A DNA stretch of 47,476 bases from Bifidobacterium sp. (GCF_022640935.1 NZ_JALCCV010000014.1:1-47476), one strand, 5' to 3'. Shown: positions 1 to 8,328, numbered from the stretch's first letter. Notes: generated by a model from the letters alone, not told the origin. Program-made: numbers and translations.

Positions 1-109
1 ATGGCCTGGGGGAGACGCCCGGTCCCATTCCGAACCCGGAAGCTAAGACCCAGCACGGCAATGGTACTGCACCCGACAGAGTGTGGGAGAGTAGCACACC
101 GCCGCAAAC
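1..109 (+). rRNA. rrf: 5S ribosomal RNA, 5' end cut by the window
   Basis: The sequence has the typical 5S core: the CGGTCCCATTCCGAACCCGG loop region, GAAGCTAAG, and the 3' end GAGAGTAGCACACCGCC. Only the first few bases (the 5' strand of helix I) lie outside the window. The 3' boundary is approximate, placed where the terminal helix should close. It implies that an rRNA operon ends here and that 16S and 23S genes lie just upstream. Confidence 0.93.
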
Positions 110-119
110 AACACCTACA

Positions 120-154
120 AAAGCCTCCGGCGGACAAAACCCACCGGAGGCTTT
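120..154 (+). terminator. Intrinsic terminator of the rRNA operon
   Basis: AAGCCTCCGG at 121-130 is exactly complementary to CCGGAGGCTT at 144-153, with a 13-nt loop. One more A-T pair (120/154) gives an 11-bp stem. It starts about 10 bases after the 5S gene, as expected for an rRNA operon terminator. Confidence 0.8.
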
Positions 155-261
155 CCACATATCTACAACCCTATGCATCGCAACCCACCAGATCCTGTTT
201 CAATTCCTTTTATCAGCGCCAGCCTCATCGAAGGGCGTGGCAACTGCTAGGCTCGGTTCTC

Positions 262-768
262 GTGAAAATTGCGATTATGGGATACAGCGGAAGCGGTAAG
301 TCAACGCTGGCGAGAACGATGGGCGAGCGCCGAGACATTTCGGTGCTCCATCTGGACATGGTCCAATTCCTGCCGCATTGGCAGGAGCGTCCCGATGACG
401 AGCAGCGTCGTATCGTGCGTGCCTTCATGGACGAGCATAGCTCGTGGATTATCGACGGAAATTATTCCAAGCTGAACGTAGAGGGACGCTTGGAGTGCGC
501 CGACCGAATTCTTCTGCTCCAGTTCAATCGTTTCGCTTGTCTATGGCGTGCCTTTCGGCGTATGAAAACATACCACGGCAAGTCCAGGCCCTCAATGGCC
601 GACGGCTGTGCTGAGCGAATCGACTTCGCTTTCGCATGGTGGATACTCCATCGGGGACGCGATGCCGCGCATCGTGAGAGCTTTCGATCGATCGCCACGC
701 GGTACGCCGCGAAAACCACGATCATCAGGAATCAGCGTCAGCTTGATGCGTATATCGCCAGTCTGTGA
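262..768 (+). CDS. Small P-loop nucleotide kinase-like protein (adenylate kinase/FlaR-like)
   Basis: The product is 168 aa when started at GTG 262; the longer frame runs back into the 5S gene and is not real. A Walker A motif, GYSGSGKST, sits at residues 8-16 right after a beta-strand (VKIAIM). It is followed by LHLDMVQFLPHW and WIIDGNYSK, which is the layout of small adenylate-kinase-fold proteins often annotated as DNA topology modulation protein FlaR or shikimate/adenylate kinase-like. A basic region (RRMKTYHGKSRPSM) and C-terminal helices would form the lid. The substrate is unknown; a nucleoside or small-molecule kinase activity is inferred from the fold. It stands alone between the rRNA operon and an iron gene. 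Confidence 0.75.
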   Translation: MKIAIMGYSGSGKSTLARTMGERRDISVLHLDMVQFLPHWQERPDDEQRRIVRAFMDEHSSWIIDGNYSKLNVEGRLECADRILLLQFNRFACLWRAFRRMKTYHGKSRPSMADGCAERIDFAFAWWILHRGRDAAHRESFRSIATRYAAKTTIIRNQRQLDAYIASL

Positions 769-1222
769 ATCTAGCGAAATGCGATGGTTCGCGTGCTCTG
801 CGCGGCGGACGAAGCCTGCCAGTTGCCAGCGAGAGGGGTGTCCTGTAGCATAGTTTTCTGGAAACGCCAGTCTGTCTGCAGTTTTCTGCAGGCATCGTAG
901 GTGTAACTTATAGATTTAACGATAGTGCAGCTTGAAAGCAGCCACCGGTTGCACTGATCGGCGGACGTGGAGAACATCGGGCGGGTGAATTGCCCTGCGA
1001 GCATTGCGGCAGACATGTCGCGAGTCGCTGTGGCTGTTCGCATGATTCGCATGGAGTCTACAGGCATTTGCGTTGTATGCCGTGGCAAGGACGGCATCGT
1101 CGGGTGGTATGGAGAATCGGTGAAAACCGGATTGGAGATGCTTCGATGCAAGGATTCCTGACCGGTAATTTCGGCAGTTGCGCGTGGGGGCCGATCCGGT
1201 GAACCGTGGGTTGGGAGGGGCT
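769..1222. other. Intergenic stretch with no supported gene
   Basis: About 450 bases lie between the P-loop kinase and the siderophore-interacting protein. Short frames exist on both strands but have no start signal, no family resemblance and biased composition. A near-repeat of GTTTTCTG occurs around 850-890. No convincing promoter or terminator was seen. Confidence 0.5.
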
Positions 1223-1942
1223 ATGCTCAAGGCCATGCATGCTCCAGAGTTCCGACTCAAAGCTGTTTCGACTGCCCTCGAGTGTGGCGGGCTAATGAAA
1301 CGGGTATCGTTTTCCAGTCCCGACCAGCTTCCAGAGAGCCTGTTCGAGCCGGCGGCCTGGATGCGGCTGTGGTTCCCGGTCGGTTTCTGCCGCGAAGTGC
1401 AGCGAGGGTACACGGTGGCCGGCTATGCCCCTGATCGCAGCCGTGTGGATGTGAGCTTCTACCTGCATCAGACCAGTGGTCCAGCAGCATCGTGGGCGCT
1501 GCATGTGCACGCCGGCAGCATGCTCAATGCCAGTCTCGCAGGGTCGCGTCCCTTCACTGTCGACGAGCATTGCTCGGGGGTGCTTCTAGTCGGGGACGAG
1601 ACCGCCTACCCGGCGATCAGGGCGATTGTGGATTCGTTGCCCGAGCGCGTGCGCGCGTATGTGCTGTTGACAGGCCGGCACGATCTTACGAGATTCATTG
1701 AATGCAATGAACGCGTGAAGGCATGGTACGTGCCGACGCAGAAAACGTTGCATGCCTTTATGAAGCTGAAAGACAAGCTGCAGATCGACAGCGCCGAGCC
1801 GGGCGTCTGGCGCTGCTGGGCGGCGGGGGAGTCATCGATGATGCGCGCGATCCGCGCGTCAATCCGTCATGTCGGCTCCCTGCCGAAAGACGATGCTTAT
1901 GTGCAGGGGTACTGGGTTCGCCGGCGGTTGCTGGGGCTGTAG
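1223..1942 (+). CDS. Siderophore-interacting protein (FAD-binding ferric-siderophore reductase family)
   Basis: The 239-aa product starts at ATG 1223, placed just after GGGAGGGG; the frame could extend upstream but that part is unlike the family. It has the flavin-binding RxYT-type motif (RGYTVAGYAP, about residues 63-72), a GPAASW segment that binds FAD phosphate, and a C-terminal NAD(P)H-binding part beginning VLLVGDETAYPAI. In known members (ViuB/FscN type) the enzyme reduces the ferric siderophore in the cytoplasm to release Fe2+. No siderophore transporter or biosynthesis gene is in the window, so the substrate is open. It lies upstream of a Fur/Zur-type regulator and its operator, which fits metal-related control. 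Confidence 0.82.
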   Translation: MLKAMHAPEFRLKAVSTALECGGLMKRVSFSSPDQLPESLFEPAAWMRLWFPVGFCREVQRGYTVAGYAPDRSRVDVSFYLHQTSGPAASWALHVHAGSMLNASLAGSRPFTVDEHCSGVLLVGDETAYPAIRAIVDSLPERVRAYVLLTGRHDLTRFIECNERVKAWYVPTQKTLHAFMKLKDKLQIDSAEPGVWRCWAAGESSMMRAIRASIRHVGSLPKDDAYVQGYWVRRRLLGL

Positions 1943-2074
1943 GACCGCAACGACTAGGGTCTGCATGCGAGGCGAGTGAAATCTCGACATGGCCGCATGG
2001 TTCCGGGTTGAATGGCTTAGCTCCGGCGAGAGGCATGCTCCGAGGAATAACAGTGGCAAAATCGTAACAGCTTG

Positions 2075-2096
2075 TGATAATGGATACCATTACATA
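2075..2096 (+). promoter_or_regulatory. Fur/Zur-type palindromic operator
   Basis: TAATGG-ATA-CCATTA (2078-2092) is a perfect 6-3-6 palindrome within an AT-rich TGATAATGG..CCATTACATA context, resembling Fur and Zur boxes (GATAAT..ATTATC). It lies about 70 bases upstream of the Fur-family gene, so autoregulation is the simplest reading. Confidence 0.6.
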
Positions 2097-2161
2097 CGAT
2101 TGGCGGTATGACGACGTGCGAATGGAATTACTTCGGGCTTAGCAGGGAGTGCTGAGCGCAT

Positions 2162-2620
2162 ATGGTGCATAGAGTCACCCGGGCGCGGGCGCTGATAGAG
2201 AAACAGCTGGAGGAAGACGACACCTTCGCCGCAGCGCAGACCGTGTACAATCGGCTCATCGCAAGGGGCCCGCATGTCGGCGTCGCCACGGTATACCGCA
2301 ATCTGCAAAGCATGGCAGCCGATGGGAAAGTGGACTCCGTAAGCCGGAACGGCGAGGTATTTTACCGCTTGTGCAAAGACCATCGCCACCACCATGTCAT
2401 CTGCCGGCACTGCGGCCGGGCCATTGAAATCGAGATCCCCGGGCTTGAGCAATGGGTGGGGAACAGGGCGCATTCTTTGGGGTTCTCCGACGTCACCCAT
2501 GAGATCGACGTCTTCGGGCTGTGCGCGCAATGCCGTGCTCTTGAAGAGAACGGAACCGATGGCGGTGACGAGAGGCGCGCAGCGGCGGGACAGATTGGCA
2601 GCTGTGACATGTTGGCATGA
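2162..2620 (+). CDS. zur: Fur-family metalloregulator, closest in look to actinobacterial Zur
   Basis: The 152-aa product has an N-terminal winged helix (AAQTVYNRLIARGPHVGVATVYRNL, about residues 24-48). The metal/dimerisation part follows: HRHHHVICRHCG, then HEIDVFGLCAQC. The two CxxC pairs are the structural zinc site, and the His-rich stretch supplies regulatory ligands. The HHHVICRHCG...EIEIPGLEQW...HEIDVFGLC pattern matches what is known of Streptomyces and mycobacterial Zur (FurB) more than ferric Fur, but sequence alone cannot fix the metal. A palindromic operator lies just upstream. Only 15 bases separate it from yaaA, so the two are probably co-transcribed. Confidence 0.85.
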   Translation: MVHRVTRARALIEKQLEEDDTFAAAQTVYNRLIARGPHVGVATVYRNLQSMAADGKVDSVSRNGEVFYRLCKDHRHHHVICRHCGRAIEIEIPGLEQWVGNRAHSLGFSDVTHEIDVFGLCAQCRALEENGTDGGDERRAAAGQIGSCDMLA

Positions 2621-2635
2621 CGCTAGAATAGCGGG

Positions 2636-3487
2636 GTGCATATTCTGCTGCCGCCTTCCGAAGGCAAAACAACCCCTGTTGATGGGCCGGTGCTTGATCT
2701 TGATGGGTTGCCGTACCCGGAGCTCACGGCCGCTCGGCAGCAGGTGCTTGAGGCGCTGATTGCCGTGTCGAATCGGGATGATGCCGGCGAGATTCTGGGC
2801 GTGGGCGGGCGGATCATGCCCGAGGTCGTGGCACAGCGTGATATCCTCTCTGCGCACTGCGCCCCGGCGCGCGAGGTGTACACCGGCGTGCTGTATGAGG
2901 CAGCACAGTTGCGCAGCGGCGATGATGTCCTTATTTTCTCCGGGCTCTTCGGCGTCACGACCGGCGAGGATCTCATCCCGGCGTATCGGCTTTCGATGAA
3001 CGTCTCGCTGCCGGGGATCGGCAGTCTTAAAGCGTTCTGGCGACGGGAATTGGCGCAGACAGGGCTGGGAGATTCGAATTGCAGGCAGGCGGATTCCGGA
3101 ACGCGGCGCAGAGATGCGTGGAACCCGGCGAGCGGAAACCGACCGGGGGATGCGGAGATGCAGAGTGAAACGAATAAAGTAAATACTGCTGAGACTAGTA
3201 TGACCCAGACCGGGGTCGATATGCGCTCCGGCGCATACCGGGTCACGGCGCCGCGCGGGGACTGGTGGGATTTGCGAGTCGTCGATTCGCGTGGCAAAGT
3301 GATCACGCATGCCGCCAAGCATTATCGTGGCCTGCTGGCTCGTGCGCTGCTCGATGCTGAACGTGCGCAAGGGTCAGTGCCGGGTGACGCGGCGCTTATC
3401 GATGTGGCGCAAGTCGCCGGCGCGCTGGGCCGCATCGAAATTATGCATGACGGGCTTCGCCATCATGTCACGCTGATACTCGAATAA
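2636..3487 (+). CDS. yaaA: YaaA family peroxide-stress protein (DUF328) with an internal insertion
   Basis: The product is 283 aa, started at GTG 2636. Family marks are the N-terminal ILLPPSEGKT, FSGLFG (about 101-106), AYRLSMNVSLPG (about 116-127), the VDMRSGAY motif (about 194-201) and HAAKHYRGLLARAL near the C-terminus. In E. coli YaaA limits free iron and protects DNA under peroxide stress. Residues about 145-193 (Gly/Asp/Asn/Thr-rich, no predicted structure) interrupt the region that normally joins smoothly to the DLRS-type motif, which makes the protein longer than the usual roughly 250 aa. It follows the Fur/Zur-type gene closely, which agrees with a metal or oxidative-stress role. Confidence 0.87.
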   Translation: MHILLPPSEGKTTPVDGPVLDLDGLPYPELTAARQQVLEALIAVSNRDDAGEILGVGGRIMPEVVAQRDILSAHCAPAREVYTGVLYEAAQLRSGDDVLIFSGLFGVTTGEDLIPAYRLSMNVSLPGIGSLKAFWRRELAQTGLGDSNCRQADSGTRRRDAWNPASGNRPGDAEMQSETNKVNTAETSMTQTGVDMRSGAYRVTAPRGDWWDLRVVDSRGKVITHAAKHYRGLLARALLDAERAQGSVPGDAALIDVAQVAGALGRIEIMHDGLRHHVTLILE

Positions 3488-3628
3488 GTCGTATTGAATC
3501 GCAAAGACCGGGATGAAGCAGTGTTTGTCCGTCTGGATTTGCCGGCCGACGCTGGATGGTCGTCGCTGCATTCATTTGACAGGCCCGGTCCCCTGCATTA
3601 CGCGCTGCGCGTTGCCGACATGGTGATG

Positions 3629-4099
3629 TTATGCCTGTGCGGCTTGGCCCTTGTTCAGTTGATGTGATGATTGGCGTGCAGCTCTATGAGACGATATCGC
3701 GCGCCTCAATTTGCCTAATGCAGACTGTTGTTTGCGGATGCTAGTCGGCAGAATGGGGCAGCTGGCGCATACCATCGATTCGGGATCGGGGTGGCATGCG
3801 CCGCCGGCCGTGCAGTTTTCCGTGCGCAGCTCGAAGAAATCGAAGTCGCCGCTTGCGCGGGCCTGTTCGATGACAAGATTCACGAAGTCGAGTGGCAGAC
3901 TCAAATCATGGGCCGCCATGCGTGGTGTTTTGCCGGAAGCTAAGATCTGCAGCACTTGCGTGGTAATCGGCGTGTTCGGCGTTGCCGAAGCGGTTTCGGG
4001 AATTGCCGTGACGTTGTGGAAACGTGGTTCTGCGGAATCGAGATGATGCACTGATGTGCCTGGAAGTTGCGTGAATGTCGTTAGCCTGAATCCGCTCAT
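3629..4099 (-). CDS. feoC: FeoC-like protein with HTH and four-cysteine cluster
   Basis: The 156-aa product starts at an ATG that overlaps the feoB stop codon (ATGA), so translation is probably coupled. The middle (ITTQVLQILASGKTPRMAAHDLSLPLDF, about residues 46-73) looks like the winged helix of FeoC. It is followed by a Cys motif C-x5-C-x8-C-x2-C in CTAGGACHPDPESMVCASC. In proteobacterial FeoC the same arrangement (helix-turn-helix then four Cys) binds an Fe-S cluster and controls FeoB stability. The N-terminal 45 residues and the basic C-terminal tail (RRAISSHRAARQ) are not part of the known family. The label is by position and motif, not by overall similarity. Confidence 0.6.
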   Translation of the reverse strand: MSGFRLTTFTQLPGTSVHHLDSAEPRFHNVTAIPETASATPNTPITTQVLQILASGKTPRMAAHDLSLPLDFVNLVIEQARASGDFDFFELRTENCTAGGACHPDPESMVCASCPILPTSIRKQQSALGKLRRAISSHRAARQSSHQLNKGQAAQA

Positions 4100-6261
4100 A
4101 GCAGCCGTCCGATCTGGAAGACGATAATCGCCAGAACGTATGCCACGGCGGGTCCCATCCCTACGGATTGGAGAGCGATTTTGCCGCTGTACTGCCGTCG
4201 TATTTCCGCGATTGTCGCGAGGCACGGCGTGTAGGCGAGCACGAAAATCATGAAGGCAGCGGCGGCGGCCGAAGCGTGCCCGCCGCTGGAACGCTCGAAG
4301 CTGGCGCGCACCGCCTGGCCTAAGGTGCCGGTGCCTTGCTGCTGTTCGGATTCGTTGCCCGAATCATGGATCGCGTAGCTTTGCGCCATCGAGCCAACCA
4401 CGACTTCCTTGGCCACGAATCCGGTGATAAGCGCGGCCGAAGCATGCCAGTCGTTGAAGCCGGCGGGCTCGAAGACCGGCGCAACGCCCGAGGCTACTGC
4501 GCCATACAGTGAATTCTCGACCTCGTCGACATGGCCGAAGGTGTTGTTTCCGGCGGCTCCTGCACTGATGGGCATGGCGGCGAGCAGCCAGACAATGACG
4601 ATCATCGTGATGATGATCGAGCTGGCGCCGGTGATGAACGCCCACAGCCGCAGCGCCACCGACTTGCCGAGCTGCAGTAGCTTGGGCATCTGGTACGGCG
4701 GCAGGCCCATCGCAAACGGCTGGGTGTGCAGGTCGCGGAACTGCGTTTTTCGCAGCGCGAGTCCGACAGCGAGGATGATCACAATGGACGCGACGTACAT
4801 GAGGAATATCGCGAGTCCGGCGTAACGGCCGAAGAACGCGTAGGCCAAGACAATATAGACGCTCAGGCGCGCCGAGCATGAGGTGAACGGGATGAGCAGG
4901 CCGGTGAGCAGCCGCTGCCGCGAATCAGGCAGCGTGCGGGTCGAAGCCAATGCGGGCAGATTGCAGCCGAAGCCGACCACAAGCGGCAGGAAGGCCCGGC
5001 CATCGAGGCCGATCGCGCGCATCGCCCTGTCCATCACGAAGGCAGCCCGCGCGAGGTAGCCGGAATCCTCCAGCAACGAGAGAATGATGAACATAATGCC
5101 CATCGGCGGGATGAAGGTCAACACGGTGATGAAGCCATTGAGCAGGCCATCGACTATCAGCCCGTGGAACCAGCCTGCGAGGGACTCCTTGCCGGCGGCC
5201 AGCGTGAACGCCCATCCGACGCCGTCGGTCAGCCACTGGCGGAAGGTCACATCGAACCAGTCGATGAGTGGCCCGGCGAGCGTCGTGGTCGCCTCGAACA
5301 CCGCGTACATCGCCGCGAGGAAGATCACGATGCCGGCTACGGGGTGGAGCAGCACCCGGTCGAGCTTGTCGGAGAAGGTCGACTTGTCGGCTGCGGGTTG
5401 CTTGCGGCTCAGCTCCGTGGCTTTGCCCGCGATCCAGGCGAAGCGCTCATCGGAGGTCTGCCGGGTCCAGCGCGATACCTCGTCCTGAGCTGCCTCGCGG
5501 CCGGGGACGGTTGCAGTGGTGACGGGGGGTATGTCAGGCAAGGCCTCTGCGGCCTGTGCCATGTTGTGTGCTGTCCGCGCTGCGCCAAGCTGTCGGCCGA
5601 TGGCATCCAGCAACTCGTTCCTGCCCTTGCCGGTTCTGCCGTCGACCTGGATGAACGGGACGCCGGGGACGAGCGCGGCGAAATCGTTGATTTCCAACGT
5701 CGATCCCTGACGCCTCGCCAGATCGAGCATGCTCACCGCGACCACCAGCGGTCGGCCGAGGTCGATGAGCTGGCTGAGCAGATACAGCGACTTTGACGGA
5801 GAAGTGGCGTCCATCACCGCGACGATGGCATCGGGCTGCGGGTAGCCGTTCCGGCCCATCGCGGCCTCCGAGGACACCTGTTCGTCGGGGCTGATGGCGT
5901 CGAGCGAAGCCGTGCCCGGCGTGTCGATGAAATTCCACGCCGTCTCGTTGCGGCTGAGTTCCCCGGATTCCACGAGCACTGTCGTGCCCGGCGCGTTCAT
6001 CACCGTGGCGTTCGCGCCCAGAATCGCGTTGAACAGCGTGGATTTGCCGACGTTCGGATTGCCCATGAAGACGATGCGCGGATTGCCGCTCGGCGCCTCA
6101 TGGCCCATGCGGTGGTGGCCGGACGGCAGCAGCACGGCCAGTCCGCGGCGATGATGGTGGCCGCCGGAGTGCTCGGAATGTTCGGCACGCTCCATGTGGC
6201 CCATATCGTCAGCGCAATGACTATTTCGACCATCGCGCGCGGATATCTGCGCCTGCGACAT
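4096..6261 (-). CDS. feoB: Ferrous iron transport protein B with His-rich N-terminus
   Basis: The 721-aa product starts at MSQAQ, preceded by GAGGTGCC; the longer frame overlaps feoA and was rejected. Residues 67-74 are the G1 loop GNPNVGKS of the N-terminal G domain, followed by FIDTPGTASLD (G3). The membrane part contains the two Gate regions (for example GYLARAAFVMDRAMRAIGLDGRAFLPLVVGFGCNLPA and SCSARLSVY) and ends in FQIGRLL. It imports Fe2+ across the cytoplasmic membrane in a GTP-dependent way. Residues about 15-56 before the G domain hold about ten histidines, including HHH and HH, a likely metal-binding extension. It is the second gene of feoA-feoB-feoC. Confidence 0.95.
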   Translation of the reverse strand: MSQAQISARDGRNSHCADDMGHMERAEHSEHSGGHHHRRGLAVLLPSGHHRMGHEAPSGNPRIVFMGNPNVGKSTLFNAILGANATVMNAPGTTVLVESGELSRNETAWNFIDTPGTASLDAISPDEQVSSEAAMGRNGYPQPDAIVAVMDATSPSKSLYLLSQLIDLGRPLVVAVSMLDLARRQGSTLEINDFAALVPGVPFIQVDGRTGKGRNELLDAIGRQLGAARTAHNMAQAAEALPDIPPVTTATVPGREAAQDEVSRWTRQTSDERFAWIAGKATELSRKQPAADKSTFSDKLDRVLLHPVAGIVIFLAAMYAVFEATTTLAGPLIDWFDVTFRQWLTDGVGWAFTLAAGKESLAGWFHGLIVDGLLNGFITVLTFIPPMGIMFIILSLLEDSGYLARAAFVMDRAMRAIGLDGRAFLPLVVGFGCNLPALASTRTLPDSRQRLLTGLLIPFTSCSARLSVYIVLAYAFFGRYAGLAIFLMYVASIVIILAVGLALRKTQFRDLHTQPFAMGLPPYQMPKLLQLGKSVALRLWAFITGASSIIITMIVIVWLLAAMPISAGAAGNNTFGHVDEVENSLYGAVASGVAPVFEPAGFNDWHASAALITGFVAKEVVVGSMAQSYAIHDSGNESEQQQGTGTLGQAVRASFERSSGGHASAAAAAFMIFVLAYTPCLATIAEIRRQYSGKIALQSVGMGPAVAYVLAIIVFQIGRLL

Positions 6262-6280
6262 CAACGGCACCTCGTTCGTC

Positions 6281-6508
6281 TCAATGCACCTGCACGAGAA
6301 TGCGCCGCGCGGTGGCACCATCCAGCGCGATGCGTTCCGTGCCATGGGCGACAACGCGACCGCCGAAGCCGGCCTTCTGAATGACTCGCATGCGCTCATG
6401 CTCGCGGAAACCGAGTTCGCTCAGGCGGAAACGGTTGCGCAGCGTCAGATCGACCTTGCATATTTCGATCTCGACCCCCAAGGGGCACGTGCGCAACGAA
6501 TCTGTCAT
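6281..6508 (-). CDS. feoA: Ferrous iron transport protein A
   Basis: The 75-aa product has the SH3-like FeoA fold signature: RLSELGFREHERMRVIQKAGFGGRVV, then a final strand ARRILVQVH. FeoA is a small cytoplasmic partner needed for FeoB activity. It is the first gene of the operon, 19 bases before feoB. No strong Shine-Dalgarno sequence precedes the ATG, and no clear Fur-type palindrome was found upstream, unlike at the Fur/Zur gene. Confidence 0.87.
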   Translation of the reverse strand: MTDSLRTCPLGVEIEICKVDLTLRNRFRLSELGFREHERMRVIQKAGFGGRVVAHGTERIALDGATARRILVQVH

Positions 6509-6995
6509 ACGAGCGAGAATAAACCCGCCAGCCTGTGCCTGTAAAGAGGTCGTATCTTGTCTTTATCCACTACAATCTGCAAATTCATGGCAAGAGCGAC
6601 GCGATAGTTGTGAGCGGTGTGGCGTGCGGCGCGCCGGGTCAATCGAACGGCGCGAAAATCCTAAAGGAATGGCGACGCTGCTTCATTTACGACATCTGTC
6701 GCTGATAACTGTCGTGAATGAGACAGGGCTCGCTCGATTTTGCCTTATCTATTCCATTTGCCGTCGTTCACTGTCGGAACAAGACGGAGCTGTCCCTGGT
6801 GGCCGTAGCGACTGTTCGCTTTACGATTCGAAGATTTGGGTGCGTTGAATTTTCTGATGTGGTTGCGTTCTGGCCGTACCTCAGCCTGCGGCTGAGCTCC
6901 TCGCGCCCTTGGTGGGTGGCTCGTAGGCTCGACACGCCGGTTTGCGGGGAGGGGATTTACGAGTAAAGTAATCCCTCGGCTTGTGTATTAACCAC
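6509..6995. other. Divergent intergenic region between feoA and tRNA-Lys
   Basis: About 490 bases hold no supported gene. It must contain the feo promoter (minus strand) and the tRNA promoter (plus strand). A small inverted repeat CTCAGC..GCTGAG occurs near 6882-6898. GGGATT..AATCCC flanks 6954-6976 just before the tRNA. No operator could be assigned. Confidence 0.5.
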
Positions 6996-7069
6996 GCCCC
7001 TATAGCTCAGTTGGCTAGAGCAGCTGACTCTTAATCAGCGTGTCCGGGGTTCGAGTCCCCGTGGGGGCA
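6996..7069 (+). tRNA. tRNA-Lys (anticodon CUU)
   Basis: A complete cloverleaf can be drawn: acceptor GCCCCTA/TGGGGGC, D-arm AGCTCAGTTGGCTAGAGC, anticodon stem GCTGA/TCAGC with loop CTCTTAA (anticodon CTT at 7030-7032), and T-arm GGGGTTCGAGTCCCC. The CCA end is not encoded. No integrase or duplicated tRNA end lies nearby. Confidence 0.97.
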
Positions 7070-7079
7070 CAAGTTCACA

Positions 7080-7109
7080 CCCTTACAACTGCATGGTTGT
7101 AAGGGTTTT
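7080..7109 (+). terminator. Intrinsic terminator after tRNA-Lys
   Basis: CCCTTACAAC (7080-7089) pairs perfectly with GTTGTAAGGG (7096-7105) around a 6-nt loop, followed by TTTT. It lies 10 bases beyond the tRNA. Confidence 0.85.
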
Positions 7110-7422
7110 CGTATACTTGGCAAGTGTAGTGGCGTTACGGCTGGCATAGTCGGGTCGAGCATGGCGATGATTCGCCGATGCTCCAGTAACCGCAGAATGT
7201 GACGTTGACTTTGGGAAGGCACATTCCGTTGGCCAGGTAGTGGCGTGCTCAAGTGGCGAGCGTGGATTCCCTCGGCTGCTGGGTGTGTTCGCGGCGAGGA
7301 ATACGCGGCCGCAGATGTCCCGCATGCCGAATCCCCGTTTCGCGCCTTCTTGATGATGAACGCCATCGCCGACGTCGATCTTGGTATTGTCAGCCGCTGC
7401 ATGCCGAGCACAGGAAAGAACC
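7110..7422. other. Intergenic stretch with no supported gene
   Basis: About 310 bases lie between the tRNA terminator and the stop of the GntR-type gene. Frames here have no start signals, and one runs antisense through the tRNA. No repeat or clear hairpin stands out. Confidence 0.5.
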
Positions 7423-8121
7423 CTAATCCGCCTGCCTTTCTGGTTGCGATTCGGGTTTGAGCACAGCCAGCCAGCCGCGCGTGGCATCGATGTGAGCGGA
7501 CATCGCGCCTTTGGCCAGCATCGGGTCGTGGCGGCGAAATGCGTTGATGAGCTCGCGGTGACCGGCGTTGCTCGTTCTGAAGACCTCGATCCCGCGATTG
7601 GTGCGGAACAGGCGATAGTTGCTTGAACGCGATCTCATGACGTCGATCAAGGCTCTCGATGCCGGGCTGTTGGCGGCTTGGGCGATGAGCCCGTGGAATG
7701 CATTATCAAGCTCTGCGGTGTCGTCGGGGTGGATGGCCCCTTCGATCTCATGCTGGAGCCTGCTCAATTCGTCGATCTGCTCGCCTGTGATGAGCGCTGC
7801 CGCGCGTTCGGCCAGTGAAGCTTCCACGATCAGCCGCAGATCATACATATCGAGCAGTGACGGCAAAGGCATCAGGCCGATGGTCAGCGACAAGCTGGCG
7901 ATAAGCTCCTCGGCGCTGAGCTTCTTCACGTAGATGCCCGAACCTTGACGGATGTCAACGACGTTCAGCGCGCCAAGCATCTGCAACGCCTCGCGCACCG
8001 GGCTGCGGGACATTCCCAGCATCTCGCACAGCTGCTCCTCGGAGGGGAGCTTGTCGCCCGGCTTGAATACCCCGTCTGCGATGAATCCGCGTATCGCGTC
8101 AAATGCCCCGCTGAGAGTCAT
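7423..8121 (-). CDS. GntR-family transcriptional regulator with FCD ligand domain
   Basis: The 232-aa product has a GntR winged helix at residues about 4-60 (FIADGVFKPGDKLPSEEQLCEMLGMSRSPVREALQML). An all-helical FCD domain follows, with the metal/ligand histidines in DNAFHGLIAQ, HRELINAF and HIDATRGWL. GGAGGCGC precedes the ATG at the right distance. FCD regulators usually sense organic acids or amino acids and control an adjacent catabolic gene. Here it is divergent from a class V aminotransferase, its probable target. The effector is unknown. Confidence 0.88.
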   Translation of the reverse strand: MTLSGAFDAIRGFIADGVFKPGDKLPSEEQLCEMLGMSRSPVREALQMLGALNVVDIRQGSGIYVKKLSAEELIASLSLTIGLMPLPSLLDMYDLRLIVEASLAERAAALITGEQIDELSRLQHEIEGAIHPDDTAELDNAFHGLIAQAANSPASRALIDVMRSRSSNYRLFRTNRGIEVFRTSNAGHRELINAFRRHDPMLAKGAMSAHIDATRGWLAVLKPESQPERQAD

Positions 8122-8235
8122 ACTGCGCCTCCAAAGCCGTGTCGCGCATAATCACGGTATTTCGATCATGCCCTCTGCCAGCGCTGTCCCCACTGGTTCA
8201 ATATGCCGATCCCACCATAACGTATATACAAATCA

Positions 8236-8328
8236 TCATATGAATATCAAAATTCAAGACGAATTTTAGCGAGAATCGGCATTTTTACACTTCTGAAACA
8301 TGATTGTCACCAAATTGTTCATATGAAT
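8236..8328. promoter_or_regulatory. Shared divergent control region with repeated TCATATGAAT
   Basis: The 283-base gap between the GntR gene and the aminotransferase is AT-rich. It holds two exact copies of TCATATGAAT (8236-8245 and 8319-8328), each with a TTCATATGAA-type palindromic core and 83 bases apart, about eight helical turns. They are candidate operators for the adjacent GntR regulator. Confidence 0.45.

Noticed and set aside
990..1202. Cys-rich 70-aa frame (MPCEHCGRHVASRCGCSHD) that might be a small zinc protein
   Set aside because: No ribosome binding site, the Cys spacing fits no known finger, and the overlapping frames look equally random.
2090..3370. 426-aa minus-strand frame
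   Set aside because: Antisense to the Fur/Zur-type and yaaA genes, both with clear families; it is Arg-rich and without domains.
6996..7069. tRNA-Lys as an integration site of a mobile element
   Set aside because: No integrase, no repeated tRNA 3' end and ordinary chromosomal genes on both sides.
7031..7411. Minus-strand frame of 126 aa ending PHGDSNPGHAD
   Set aside because: That C-terminus is the antisense translation of the tRNA-Lys T-arm and 3' end, a classic false gene; there is no start signal or family resemblance.
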